64,000 bases of DNA, from contig NZ_AP024154.1 in assembly GCF_015533855.1 (NCBI RefSeq), positions 251,001 through 315,000 of the forward strand, written 5' to 3'. The first letter of the stretch is position 1; the number at the start of each line of letters is the position of its first letter. Made by a program: the position numbers and the translations under genes. Shown one piece after another: positions 18,475 to 25,982 of the stretch. The stretch is from Echinicola sp. 20G (GTDB lineage Bacteria; Bacteroidota; Bacteroidia; Cytophagales; Cyclobacteriaceae). The notes below the pieces were generated by a model. The model searched no databases. It had not been told where the DNA came from and saw nothing but the letters and a program-made list of their open reading frames with translations.

Positions 18475-19788
18475 ATGAAGTACCCAGTAAAATTATTCAG
18501 TATCCTTATTTTGACAGCTTTTGCATTAAGTTGTCAGGATAAAACCAAAGACCTTCCCGATATTCCTTCAAGTTATATTGGTGAAATCACGATCCAAATG
18601 ACGGAATTGATGATTCATGATGTCACCAATCCGCCCCTGGCAGCAAGATTCTTTTCCTATGCTTGCCTGACCGGGTATGAAATTGCCTCTCAAAACGACA
18701 GCACACTAGAGGATTTGCATGGTGTTCTCAATCAGTATCCAGATATAAAGAAACCTGAAGGATATCCTGAACAATCTTATCAGCTGAGTGCCATCCTTGG
18801 CATGTTGGAAACAGCCAAAAAGATCCAGCCATCTGGCACGGAGCTACAAAGTTTTGAAGAAAGTATTTTAGACAGCTGTAGAAGAATGGGTTTCAGTGAA
18901 GAAAACATTGAACAGTCCTTGGCTTATGCCCAAGACATCAGTAAGGAAATTCTTCAGTATGCTAAAGCTGATGGATATAATCTCATTAGCAATTACCCTC
19001 GCTACACACCCCTTGAAATCCCGGGAAGCTGGTACCCGACCCCTCCAGGTTATTTTGCCCCCGTAGAGCCTTATTTTGATACTGTAAGGCCATTTTTTCT
19101 GGATTCAGCAGCCCAATTTAAGCCAGAACCTCCTGTAGCTTTTTCTGAAAATAAAGACTCAGAATTTTACAAAATTACCAAGGAAGTTTATGATGTAGAC
19201 CTCTCTGGCGAAAATAGTGAAATCGCCGCCTTTTGGGACTGTAATCCTTTTGCTCTTCAGGACAATGGCCATTTGATGGTTGGGATGAAGAAGATATCTC
19301 CAGGTGCCCACTGGATGGGAATTACCAACATAGCTTGCAACAAAGCGAGACTCTCTTTTTCAGAAGCCCTCGAAATTCATACCATGGTGGCAGTTACCTT
19401 AATGGATGGTTTTATAGCTTGTTGGGATGAAAAATACCGGAGCAACCGTATTCGCCCGGAAACAGCCATCAGAAAATACATTGACCCTACTTGGACTCCA
19501 TTCTTACAAACACCTCCTTTCCCTGAATACCTAAGCGGCCACAGCACAGTATCAACAGCTGCCTCTGTAGTGCTCACCCATTATTTCGGAGAGGAATTCC
19601 CTTATTCTGACACAGTCGAGGAGAGATATGGCCTAAAGGCAAGAAGCTATTCTTCATTTACCCAAGCAGCCAATGAAGCAGCCATAAGCCGTTTGTACGG
19701 AGGGATACATTTTATGGATGCCATTACTAGGGGACAAACTCAAGGAAGAGAGGTTGGACATTGGATTCTTAACAAAATAAGCTTCTAA
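18475..19788 (+). CDS. Vanadium-dependent haloperoxidase/PAP2-type phosphatase family lipoprotein
   Basis: A 437-residue predicted lipoprotein (FALSC, Cys20). The three motifs of the vanadate/phosphate pocket are present: K320-x6-R327-P328, S354-G355-H356 (Leu precedes it instead of the usual Pro) and S405-R406-x5-H412 with Asp415 following. The known fold covers vanadium chloro/bromoperoxidases, which oxidise halides with peroxide, and acid phosphatases, which use the same site. Motifs alone cannot tell them apart. The gene ends a cluster with SusCD and the FG-GAP lipoprotein and is followed directly by a long terminator hairpin. Confidence 0.87.
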   Translation: MKYPVKLFSILILTAFALSCQDKTKDLPDIPSSYIGEITIQMTELMIHDVTNPPLAARFFSYACLTGYEIASQNDSTLEDLHGVLNQYPDIKKPEGYPEQSYQLSAILGMLETAKKIQPSGTELQSFEESILDSCRRMGFSEENIEQSLAYAQDISKEILQYAKADGYNLISNYPRYTPLEIPGSWYPTPPGYFAPVEPYFDTVRPFFLDSAAQFKPEPPVAFSENKDSEFYKITKEVYDVDLSGENSEIAAFWDCNPFALQDNGHLMVGMKKISPGAHWMGITNIACNKARLSFSEALEIHTMVAVTLMDGFIACWDEKYRSNRIRPETAIRKYIDPTWTPFLQTPPFPEYLSGHSTVSTAASVVLTHYFGEEFPYSDTVEERYGLKARSYSSFTQAANEAAISRLYGGIHFMDAITRGQTQGREVGHWILNKISF

Positions 19789-19830
19789 AGCAAAACGCCT
19801 GATGTGATGACATCAGGCGTTTTGCTTTTT
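19788..19830. terminator. Bidirectional terminator, haloperoxidase-like gene / nadD
   Basis: An 18-bp perfect stem runs from AAGCAAAACGCC (19788 on) to GGCGTTTTGCTT (ending 19827), closed by a GATG tetraloop, with a T tract at 19826-19830. The left arm begins at the last base of the haloperoxidase-like stop codon, and the right end touches the nadD stop, so it serves both convergent genes. Confidence 0.92.
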
Positions 19831-20395
19831 AAACAAAGAACTTTTTTCCTTTAATATAATCTTCCACCAAGGGAGGAAGTAAATAGGTTACAGACTTCCC
19901 TTCTTCTATTGATTTTCTGATAAAAGTAGCCGAAATATCTATCAATGGCGCTTCTACATGCTTTACATTAGGATGATCGTAATCCACAGATTCCCCTGGC
20001 CTAGGATAAACATACAATCCATATTGCTCCAATATCTGATCGCTATTTTTCCATTTATGAAAGTGAGTCAGGTTATCTCCTCCAATAATCAATTTAAAGT
20101 CATGTTGTGGATGCTTGTCTTTAAGATAGGTTAATGTGTCAACCGTGTAGCTTGGTTTAGGCATGTGAAACTCTACATCCATTGCCCGAAAATGATAGTT
20201 TCCTTCTATGGCCAATTCGACCATTCTCAAACGGTCAAATTCATGCAATAAGGCTTTTCTTTGCTTAAATGGGTTTTGAGGAGACACAACAAACCAAACT
20301 TCATCTAAGTCAGTACTGTCCTGCATGACATTGGCTATGATCAAATGCCCAATATGAATGGGGTTAAACGAACCGAAAAATAAACCTACTTTCAA
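19829..20395 (-). CDS. nadD: Nicotinate-nucleotide adenylyltransferase
   Basis: NadD adenylates nicotinate mononucleotide in NAD synthesis. The 188-residue protein has the nucleotidyltransferase signature [10 protein letters not shown] at 8-17, with the HIGH motif at 14-17, and [14 protein letters not shown] near the C-terminus, matching the usual ISxTxIR segment. It overlaps the upstream gmk stop by 4 bp (ATGA type), indicating translational coupling. Confidence 0.95.
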   Translation of the reverse strand: MKVGLFFGSFNPIHIGHLIIANVMQDSTDLDEVWFVVSPQNPFKQRKALLHEFDRLRMVELAIEGNYHFRAMDVEFHMPKPSYTVDTLTYLKDKHPQHDFKLIIGGDNLTHFHKWKNSDQILEQYGLYVYPRPGESVDYDHPNVKHVEAPLIDISATFIRKSIEEGKSVTYLLPPLVEDYIKGKKFFV

Positions 20396-20973
20396 TTTCC
20401 TTTATGCTCAACGAAGTCATTGACTAACTGCTCTGCCTTTTCAAATGACTTTTTCATATCATCATTGACAAGTGTCACATCAAACTTCTCTTCAAATGAC
20501 ATTTCAAACTTAGCTTTGTAAATCCTCCTGGAAAGGCTTTCTTCAGACTCTGTACCTCTATCCTTTAAGCGCTCTGATAAGGTGTCCAATGAAGGAACTT
20601 TCACAAACACAGCTAGAGCACGTTCTCCGAAATATTTTTTTAGATTAAGTCCCCCTTTAACATCAACATCAAAGACTACATGCTTACCGCTATCCCAAAT
20701 TCGTTGGATTTCTTCTTTGAGGGTACCATAAAAATTACCTTCATAAACCTCTTCCCATTCTATAAAGGCATCTTCATCAATTTTTTTCTTGAATTCATCT
20801 GGGCTTAAAAAGTAATAGTCCTTACCGTGGACTTCGTGCCTCCCTCGCTTATCTCTTGTACAGGCAGAAATTGAAAAGCCTAGGTCTGAACGACTGGATA
20901 AAAGATGTTTAACTATAGTAGTTTTTCCGGAACCCGATGGAGCCGAAAAGATAAAAGCTTTTCCAAAAGACAT
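20392..20973 (-). CDS. gmk: Guanylate kinase
   Basis: Gmk phosphorylates GMP to GDP. The 193-residue protein carries the P-loop [10 protein letters not shown] around residues 10-19, the GMP-binding segment [19 protein letters not shown], and the YGTLKEEI and [14 protein letters not shown] segments typical of the family. It is followed by nadD with a 4-bp overlap and preceded 12 bp earlier by the anti-sigma gene on the same strand, so all may share a transcript. Confidence 0.97.
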   Translation of the reverse strand: MSFGKAFIFSAPSGSGKTTIVKHLLSSRSDLGFSISACTRDKRGRHEVHGKDYYFLSPDEFKKKIDEDAFIEWEEVYEGNFYGTLKEEIQRIWDSGKHVVFDVDVKGGLNLKKYFGERALAVFVKVPSLDTLSERLKDRGTESEESLSRRIYKAKFEMSFEEKFDVTLVNDDMKKSFEKAEQLVNDFVEHKGN

Positions 20974-20985
20974 GGTGGTGATTCC

Positions 20986-21258
20986 TTATTTTACATCCTC
21001 GATTTTCTGCCTGATACTTTTGGCCAATTCACTTGGGACTTGTTGTTTGGTGCACTTATTTTTAAGTACTTCACGTATAGCCTGTTCCAAATGAAAATGC
21101 TCAAAACATGGCTGGCACTTGGACAGTTTTTCTTTGAGGACATCCTTTGACGCGTCCTTGTCTTCCCCATCTAGAATACTCTCTAAAAGTTGGAAGCATT
21201 TGCTCACATCACCACACTTTAGTTTCCTTTCCCCAGATGATTCTATGTTTTTGTCCAT
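20986..21258 (-). CDS. RsrA-like anti-sigma factor
   Basis: A 90-residue protein encoded 29 bp after an ECF sigma gene. It resembles actinobacterial RsrA/ZAS anti-sigma factors: Cys15, Cys21, the pair C48-QP-C51, then HLEQAIREVL, Cys69 and VPSELAKSIRQKI, in the same order and spacing. In RsrA a His lies four residues before the CxxC and binds zinc. Here that position is Lys44. The protein probably holds the sigma factor inactive, but the zinc site, and thus redox sensing, may differ. Confidence 0.75.
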   Translation of the reverse strand: MDKNIESSGERKLKCGDVSKCFQLLESILDGEDKDASKDVLKEKLSKCQPCFEHFHLEQAIREVLKNKCTKQQVPSELAKSIRQKIEDVK

Positions 21259-21287
21259 GTTATTTATATTTCGCTTTCAAACTTAAT

Positions 21288-21878
21288 TCAATCTTCATCA
21301 GCATTATACCCCATATCCTTAGCATAAGAATGTAATTTCTCCTTCAATAAGTTCCTTGCCCTATGTAATCTTGACCTTACAGTGCCAATTGGAATATCCA
21401 AAATTTTGGCCATTTCTTCGTAAGTAAAGCCTTCAAGGTCACACAATATGATCACAGTCCTGAAATCAACTGCCAGACTGTTCAATGCATTGGAAATTTC
21501 ATCTCCAAGCATATCTTTAACCGTATCCACCCTTAAATCAGAAGTGATATTGTAATCAACACTATCTGAGTTATAATAAGTTTCAACCTCCTGATAATCA
21601 ACCTTGGACGGCTGCTTACTTTTCTTTCTGTATTCGTTGATAAAGCTGTTCTTCAAAATACGGAACAACCAGGCCTTGGCATTGGTACCTTGTTCAAAAC
21701 TATTGATAAAACGATAGGCTTTGAGGTAAGTATCCTGCACCAAATCCTTTGCATCATCTTCATCAAAAGTAAGCCTGAAGGCAAAGTTGTACATCGAGTC
21801 TATGTGAGGCATAAACTCATTGTCGAATATATTATTCTTCTCTTTATCGGAATATTTTTTCTTTTGTACCTCAGACAT
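21288..21878 (-). CDS. ECF RNA polymerase sigma factor (SigR/RpoE-like)
   Basis: A 196-residue sigma-70 family factor of group 4. Region 2 shows MYNFAFRLTFDEDDAKDLVQDTYLKAYRFINSF-type sequence, with the -10 recognition part ending in AWLFRILKNSFINEYRK. Region 4 shows DLEGFTYEEMAKILDIPIGTVRSRLHRAR. The RsrA-like protein encoded next is its likely partner. An in-frame TTG three codons upstream (21887) is possible, but the ATG at 21878 is preferred. A TAnnTTTG match overlaps the TTG, which would give a nearly leaderless mRNA. Confidence 0.92.
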   Translation of the reverse strand: MSEVQKKKYSDKEKNNIFDNEFMPHIDSMYNFAFRLTFDEDDAKDLVQDTYLKAYRFINSFEQGTNAKAWLFRILKNSFINEYRKKSKQPSKVDYQEVETYYNSDSVDYNITSDLRVDTVKDMLGDEISNALNSLAVDFRTVIILCDLEGFTYEEMAKILDIPIGTVRSRLHRARNLLKEKLHSYAKDMGYNADED

Positions 21879-21884
21879 AAGTTT

Positions 21885-21892
21885 CAAAAATA
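21885..21892 (-). promoter_or_regulatory. Possible -7 box immediately upstream of the ECF sigma gene
   Basis: On the minus strand TATTTTTG fits TAnnTTTG. Transcription would start about 7 nt downstream, at or next to the ATG at 21878. No -33 TTTG is found at normal spacing, so this is weak. Confidence 0.3.
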
Positions 21893-22014
21893 ATCATTGA
21901 CTTAATTTATCACTAATTTTTTGAAAGAATTCGCTTGATTTCATTTATTTTGGATTCCAAAAACCTCGCCTTTCACCTTTCAATAGGACGAGTTTAACGT
22001 AATACTGCTAATTA

Positions 22015-22854
22015 ATGTTCGCATTCCGCTTAATTTCTTACCTGCCTTTGTGGTGTTTGTATATCCTATCCGATTCATTCTTTATCCTTGCTTACTACAT
22101 AATAGGGTACAGAAAAAAAGTGGTTTGGAAAAACATCTCATGCGCCTTTCCTGAAAAAAGCCCAAAAGAACGAAAAAAGATCATGAGAGAGTTCTATAGA
22201 AACCTCACGGATTCTTTTGCTGAAACCATCAAGCTGATGACCATGGGAAAGCCTGAAATTGAAAAAAGATTTCAGCTTGAAAACATGGATTTACTTCGTG
22301 ACCTTTTGGAAAGAAAGCAAGTAATCGTAGGGCTTACCGCCCATTTTTTTAATTGGGAAGGACATCCTTTAGCGGTCAGGGCTTTGGTGGATGAAAGAAT
22401 AGAAATTGTGTACCAACAGGTCACTAACCCATTCTTCGAAAAGCTGATGAAAACACTTAGAAGTAGGTTTGGTGGCTATTTGGTAGAAAAGAGCAAGTTT
22501 CAAAGACATTTTATCAAATACAGAAAACACCCCAGATTAATTGGATTAGCAGCTGACCAAAGACCAAACCGGGAAGATCAGCGCTATCATGCTAAATTTA
22601 TGAACAGGGAAACAGGCTTCTTTGAAGGAGCTGAAAAACTGGCCAAGCGATTTGACCTTACTGTCATATTTTCTGAAGTCCACAAACTCAAACGAGGACA
22701 TTACAAATTCACTTATCGCTTTGTCGCAGAACCTCCGCATGATACGAGGGAGCACAGCATTACGGATCAATTCATTGAGCTGACAGAAAAAAATATCCGG
22801 GAACAACCCGCCTTGTACCTTTGGTCCCATAATAGATGGAAAAACAGTAACTGA
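22015..22854 (+). CDS. LpxL/HtrB-family lysophospholipid (lipid A) acyltransferase
   Basis: The 279-residue protein matches the late lipid A acyltransferase family, which adds secondary acyl chains to lipid A at the inner membrane. The N-terminus has a hydrophobic anchor (about 1-31), followed by KKVVWKNISCAFPEKS, typical of the family. The catalytic HX4E motif is H110-FFNW-E115, and AADQRPNRED corresponds to the later conserved block. It is divergent from the sigma gene. Whether it uses lipid A or a related lysolipid cannot be settled from the sequence. Confidence 0.87.
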   Translation: MFAFRLISYLPLWCLYILSDSFFILAYYIIGYRKKVVWKNISCAFPEKSPKERKKIMREFYRNLTDSFAETIKLMTMGKPEIEKRFQLENMDLLRDLLERKQVIVGLTAHFFNWEGHPLAVRALVDERIEIVYQQVTNPFFEKLMKTLRSRFGGYLVEKSKFQRHFIKYRKHPRLIGLAADQRPNREDQRYHAKFMNRETGFFEGAEKLAKRFDLTVIFSEVHKLKRGHYKFTYRFVAEPPHDTREHSITDQFIELTEKNIREQPALYLWSHNRWKNSN

Positions 22855-22889
22855 TCATAACTTACCCTAAGATTTCCACAGATAAACAT

Positions 22890-22897
22890 TAACTTTG
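22890..22897 (+). promoter_or_regulatory. Possible -7 box of pcrA
   Basis: TAACTTTG matches TAnnTTTG exactly, 30 bp before the pcrA ATG and just upstream of its strong ribosome binding site. No -33 TTTG is seen at 19-21 bp. Confidence 0.35.
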
Positions 22898-22905
22898 AAG
22901 CTTAC

Positions 22906-22911
22906 AGGAGG
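22906..22911 (+). promoter_or_regulatory. Strong Shine-Dalgarno sequence of pcrA
   Basis: AGGAGG lies 8 nt upstream of the ATG at 22920. This full consensus is unusual in this window, where most genes have no recognisable Shine-Dalgarno sequence. It fixes the start. Confidence 0.7.
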
Positions 22912-22919
22912 AAAGAAGT

Positions 22920-25187
22920 ATGGATTATTTAGAAGGTTTAAATCCCCCACAAAGAGAAGCAGTTGAACACACAGAAGGCCCCTTGATGATCATTGCCGGT
23001 GCAGGATCTGGCAAAACAAGGGTACTTACCTATAGAATAGCACATTTAATCCACGCCAAAGGAGTTGATCCTTTTCAAATATTATCACTGACCTTTACCA
23101 ACAAAGCGGCCAGTGAAATGAGGCACCGTATTGAAAAGCTTATTGGCTTGGAGGCCAGAAATACTTGGATGGGTACTTTTCACTCCATCTTTGCGAAAAT
23201 CTTACGTGTAGAGTCAGAAAAGCTTGGTTTCCCGTCCAATTTCACCATATATGATACAGATGACAGCAAATCGTTGATCAAAAGTATTGTCAAAGAAATG
23301 CGGCTGGATGACAAGGTTTACAAACCCAATACCGTCCTGTCAAGAATTTCCGGTGCAAAAAACAGGCTAATCTCTTGGGAAAACTACATCAATGATCCCT
23401 ACATTAAGGCAGATGATGAAGCCGCTATGAAGCCCCGAATGGGTGAGATTTATCGCGCCTATCAAAAACGACTCTTCAAGTCATCTGCGATGGATTTTGA
23501 TGACTTACTATTTAACACCAACGTATTGTTTAGGGACCATCCCGATGTACTTAATAAATACCAGCAGCGTTTTCGATATGTGCTGGTGGACGAGTTTCAG
23601 GATACCAACCTTTCCCAATATCTCATTACCAAAAAACTGGCAGCAGTCCATCAAAATATTTGTGTGGTAGGAGATGATGCACAAAGTATCTATGCGTTCC
23701 GTGGCGCGGATATTCAAAATATTTTGAATTTTGAAAAGGACTACCCTGACTTGGAAGTGGTCAAGCTAGAGCAAAACTACAGGTCCACAAAAAATATAGT
23801 CGAGGCAGCCAACTCCATCATCGCGAAGAACAAAGCTCAGCTTAAAAAGAACGTTTGGACTCAAAATGATAATGGGGACCTCATAGAGCTGATCAAGGCT
23901 GCTTCAGACAATGAAGAAGGGCGAATGGTAGCATCCACCATTTTTGAAGAAAAAAACAATAAAAAGCTTGAAAACAGTGATTTTGCCATCCTTTACAGAA
24001 CAAATTCACAGTCCAGAGCAATAGAAGAAGCCTTAAGAAAGATGAACATCACTTACAAAATTGTAGGTGGTCTTTCATTTTACCAAAGAAAGGAAATCAA
24101 AGACTTGATGGCCTACATGCGCTATGTGGTCAATCAGGATGACGAGGAAGCTTTCAAAAGAATCATTAACTACCCTAAAAGAGGGATTGGAGCGAGCAGT
24201 GTAGAAAAAATGATGGTTTCTGCCTACGAACACGACATTCCACTCTGGAAGGTCATCAATAATGCAGGCAGTTTCCTTAGCGGCAGGGCGGCCAATGCCG
24301 TCGCTGATTTTTCCACTTTGATCAAAAGCTTCAAAATGGAAACCGAAAGAAAGGATGCCTATGAAGCAGCATCTGCCATTGCGAAGCAATCTGGTCTGCT
24401 GAGAGAGTTATATGAAGACAAAACCATTGAAGGGCTCAACCGGTATGAAAACGTTCAGGAATTGCTCAATGCCATCAAAGAATATGTGGACAATCCAGAA
24501 AATGAAGACAAAAGCTTAGGAGCTTTCCTCCAAGAAATTGCTTTGCTCACTGACAATGACCGTGATAAGGACGAGGTAGATGCGGTCACACTGATGACTA
24601 TCCACTCTTCCAAAGGTTTGGAGTTTAGACAGGTTTTTGTCGTTGGACTTGAAGAAGACCTTTTCCCATCTCAAATGATGATGCAAAGTCGAGAGGACTT
24701 GGAAGAAGAAAGAAGACTTTTCTATGTCGCTACTACGAGGGCCATGGAAAAACTCTACCTTAGTTATGCCATCACGCGTTATCGATTTGGAAGGCTTTTA
24801 AACTGTGAACCAAGTAGGTTCCTAGAAGAAGTGGACCCTAATTGTATCAAGGTCACCAAACGTAAAGGAAGGCAGCTGGGAAGTAGCTCTTTTGGCCAGC
24901 AAAACACCAATGGTAGTGAAGGAAAATCAGGCTTTATTGGATTAAAAAGACCTTCAATGAGAACCAATACTACCGCAAAAGTTCATACGCCAAGCCCTGA
25001 CTTTAAACCATCCAATACCAACAACTTAATGGAAGGCATGAAAGTGGAACATCCAAAGTTTGGATATGGTAAAGTTCTTAAGGTTGAGATAGAAGGAATC
25101 AATAAAAAAGCCACCATTGGCTTTGACAATTTTGGAGATAAGACTTTATTACTTAGCTTTGCTAAGCTTCGGATTGTGGAGTCCTAA
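22920..25187 (+). CDS. pcrA: ATP-dependent DNA helicase PcrA/UvrD
   Basis: A superfamily 1A 3'-5' helicase for repair and replication-conflict resolution. All SF1 motifs are visible in 755 residues: Walker A AGAGSGKT at 26-33, VDEFQDTN, GDDAQSIYAFRGAD, QNYRST, VTLMTIHSSKGLEF and VATTRAMEKLYLSYA. A C-terminal Tudor-like RNA polymerase-interacting segment (VEHPKFGYGKVLKVE...TIGFDNFGDKTLLLSFAKL) closes the protein, as in PcrA. The start is fixed by an AGGAGG ribosome binding site. The family is clear; calling it pcrA rather than uvrD is convention. Confidence 0.95.
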   Translation: MDYLEGLNPPQREAVEHTEGPLMIIAGAGSGKTRVLTYRIAHLIHAKGVDPFQILSLTFTNKAASEMRHRIEKLIGLEARNTWMGTFHSIFAKILRVESEKLGFPSNFTIYDTDDSKSLIKSIVKEMRLDDKVYKPNTVLSRISGAKNRLISWENYINDPYIKADDEAAMKPRMGEIYRAYQKRLFKSSAMDFDDLLFNTNVLFRDHPDVLNKYQQRFRYVLVDEFQDTNLSQYLITKKLAAVHQNICVVGDDAQSIYAFRGADIQNILNFEKDYPDLEVVKLEQNYRSTKNIVEAANSIIAKNKAQLKKNVWTQNDNGDLIELIKAASDNEEGRMVASTIFEEKNNKKLENSDFAILYRTNSQSRAIEEALRKMNITYKIVGGLSFYQRKEIKDLMAYMRYVVNQDDEEAFKRIINYPKRGIGASSVEKMMVSAYEHDIPLWKVINNAGSFLSGRAANAVADFSTLIKSFKMETERKDAYEAASAIAKQSGLLRELYEDKTIEGLNRYENVQELLNAIKEYVDNPENEDKSLGAFLQEIALLTDNDRDKDEVDAVTLMTIHSSKGLEFRQVFVVGLEEDLFPSQMMMQSREDLEEERRLFYVATTRAMEKLYLSYAITRYRFGRLLNCEPSRFLEEVDPNCIKVTKRKGRQLGSSSFGQQNTNGSEGKSGFIGLKRPSMRTNTTAKVHTPSPDFKPSNTNNLMEGMKVEHPKFGYGKVLKVEIEGINKKATIGFDNFGDKTLLLSFAKLRIVES

Positions 25188-25322
25188 AAAAAATCCACTA
25201 ATGAGTATAGATAAAGTTTTTGCCTAACAGCAAAACCATTAACATTATCATAAATCCATCTACCCCATTTAACGACATTTTTTCGTAAATTGAAGCAGTT
25301 GTTAACTTAACTGGGGCAAGAT

Positions 25323-25982
25323 ATGAAAGAACAAGAAAAGCATAAACACTCAGTAATTTTGAAAGAATACGGAAAAAACATTCAGAAACTGGTGGACTAT
25401 ATCACCAATGTTCCTGACAAAGCCAAAAGGACTGAACAGTCCTACACCTTGGTAGAACTGATGAAGCAGCTTAATCCCCAACTTAAAATTGAGAACGACC
25501 AAAAGTTATGGGACGACCTTTTCATCATGTCCAATTTCCAGTTGGATGTTGACAGTCCTTTCCCAATGCCGGAAAAGGAACTTTTGGGCAAAAAGCCGCT
25601 AACCATTGGATACCCTGAAGGCGAAGTAAAGTTCAAGCACTACGGGAGGAACATTGAAAAGCTTATAGAAAGAGCCATTGAAATCCAAAATGATGAAGAA
25701 CAGGAAACTGCTATCATTTATATAGGCCAGTTAATGAGAAGCTTCCATTCCACTTGGAACAGGGAAAATTTTGACGATGGCATCATCATTGACGACATCA
25801 AAACGCTCTCAAAAGGCAAACTCCATATTGACCTTGAAAAGGTAAAAGAAAATTCTCTTTTCGAAACCAACATGAGAAGAGATTTCAAAACCAACAGTCA
25901 GCCAGACCAACCATCCAACTCTGGAAGAAGAGGAGGCAAAAGAAGAAACAACGGAGGTAACTACAAAAAACGCAGAAATTAA
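25323..25982 (+). CDS. DUF4290 domain-containing protein
   Basis: A 219-residue cytoplasmic protein of unknown function found across Bacteroidota, typically directly upstream of murA, as here. The body contains GKNIQKLVDYITNVPDKAKRTEQ and YGRNIEKLIERAIE, two related segments that suggest an internal repeat. The last 30 residues are a low-complexity basic tail (RRGGKRRNNGG, YKKRRN) that could bind nucleic acid. Its stop codon shares one base with the murA ATG, implying coupled translation. Confidence 0.85.
   Translation: MKEQEKHKHSVILKEYGKNIQKLVDYITNVPDKAKRTEQSYTLVELMKQLNPQLKIENDQKLWDDLFIMSNFQLDVDSPFPMPEKELLGKKPLTIGYPEGEVKFKHYGRNIEKLIERAIEIQNDEEQETAIIYIGQLMRSFHSTWNRENFDDGIIIDDIKTLSKGKLHIDLEKVKENSLFETNMRRDFKTNSQPDQPSNSGRRGGKRRNNGGNYKKRRN

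Noticed and set aside
25216..25236. Weak dyad GTTTTTGC / GCAAAAC after pcrA
   Set aside because: One arm has an unpaired base, the stem is AT-rich and no T-run follows; not strong enough to call a terminator.
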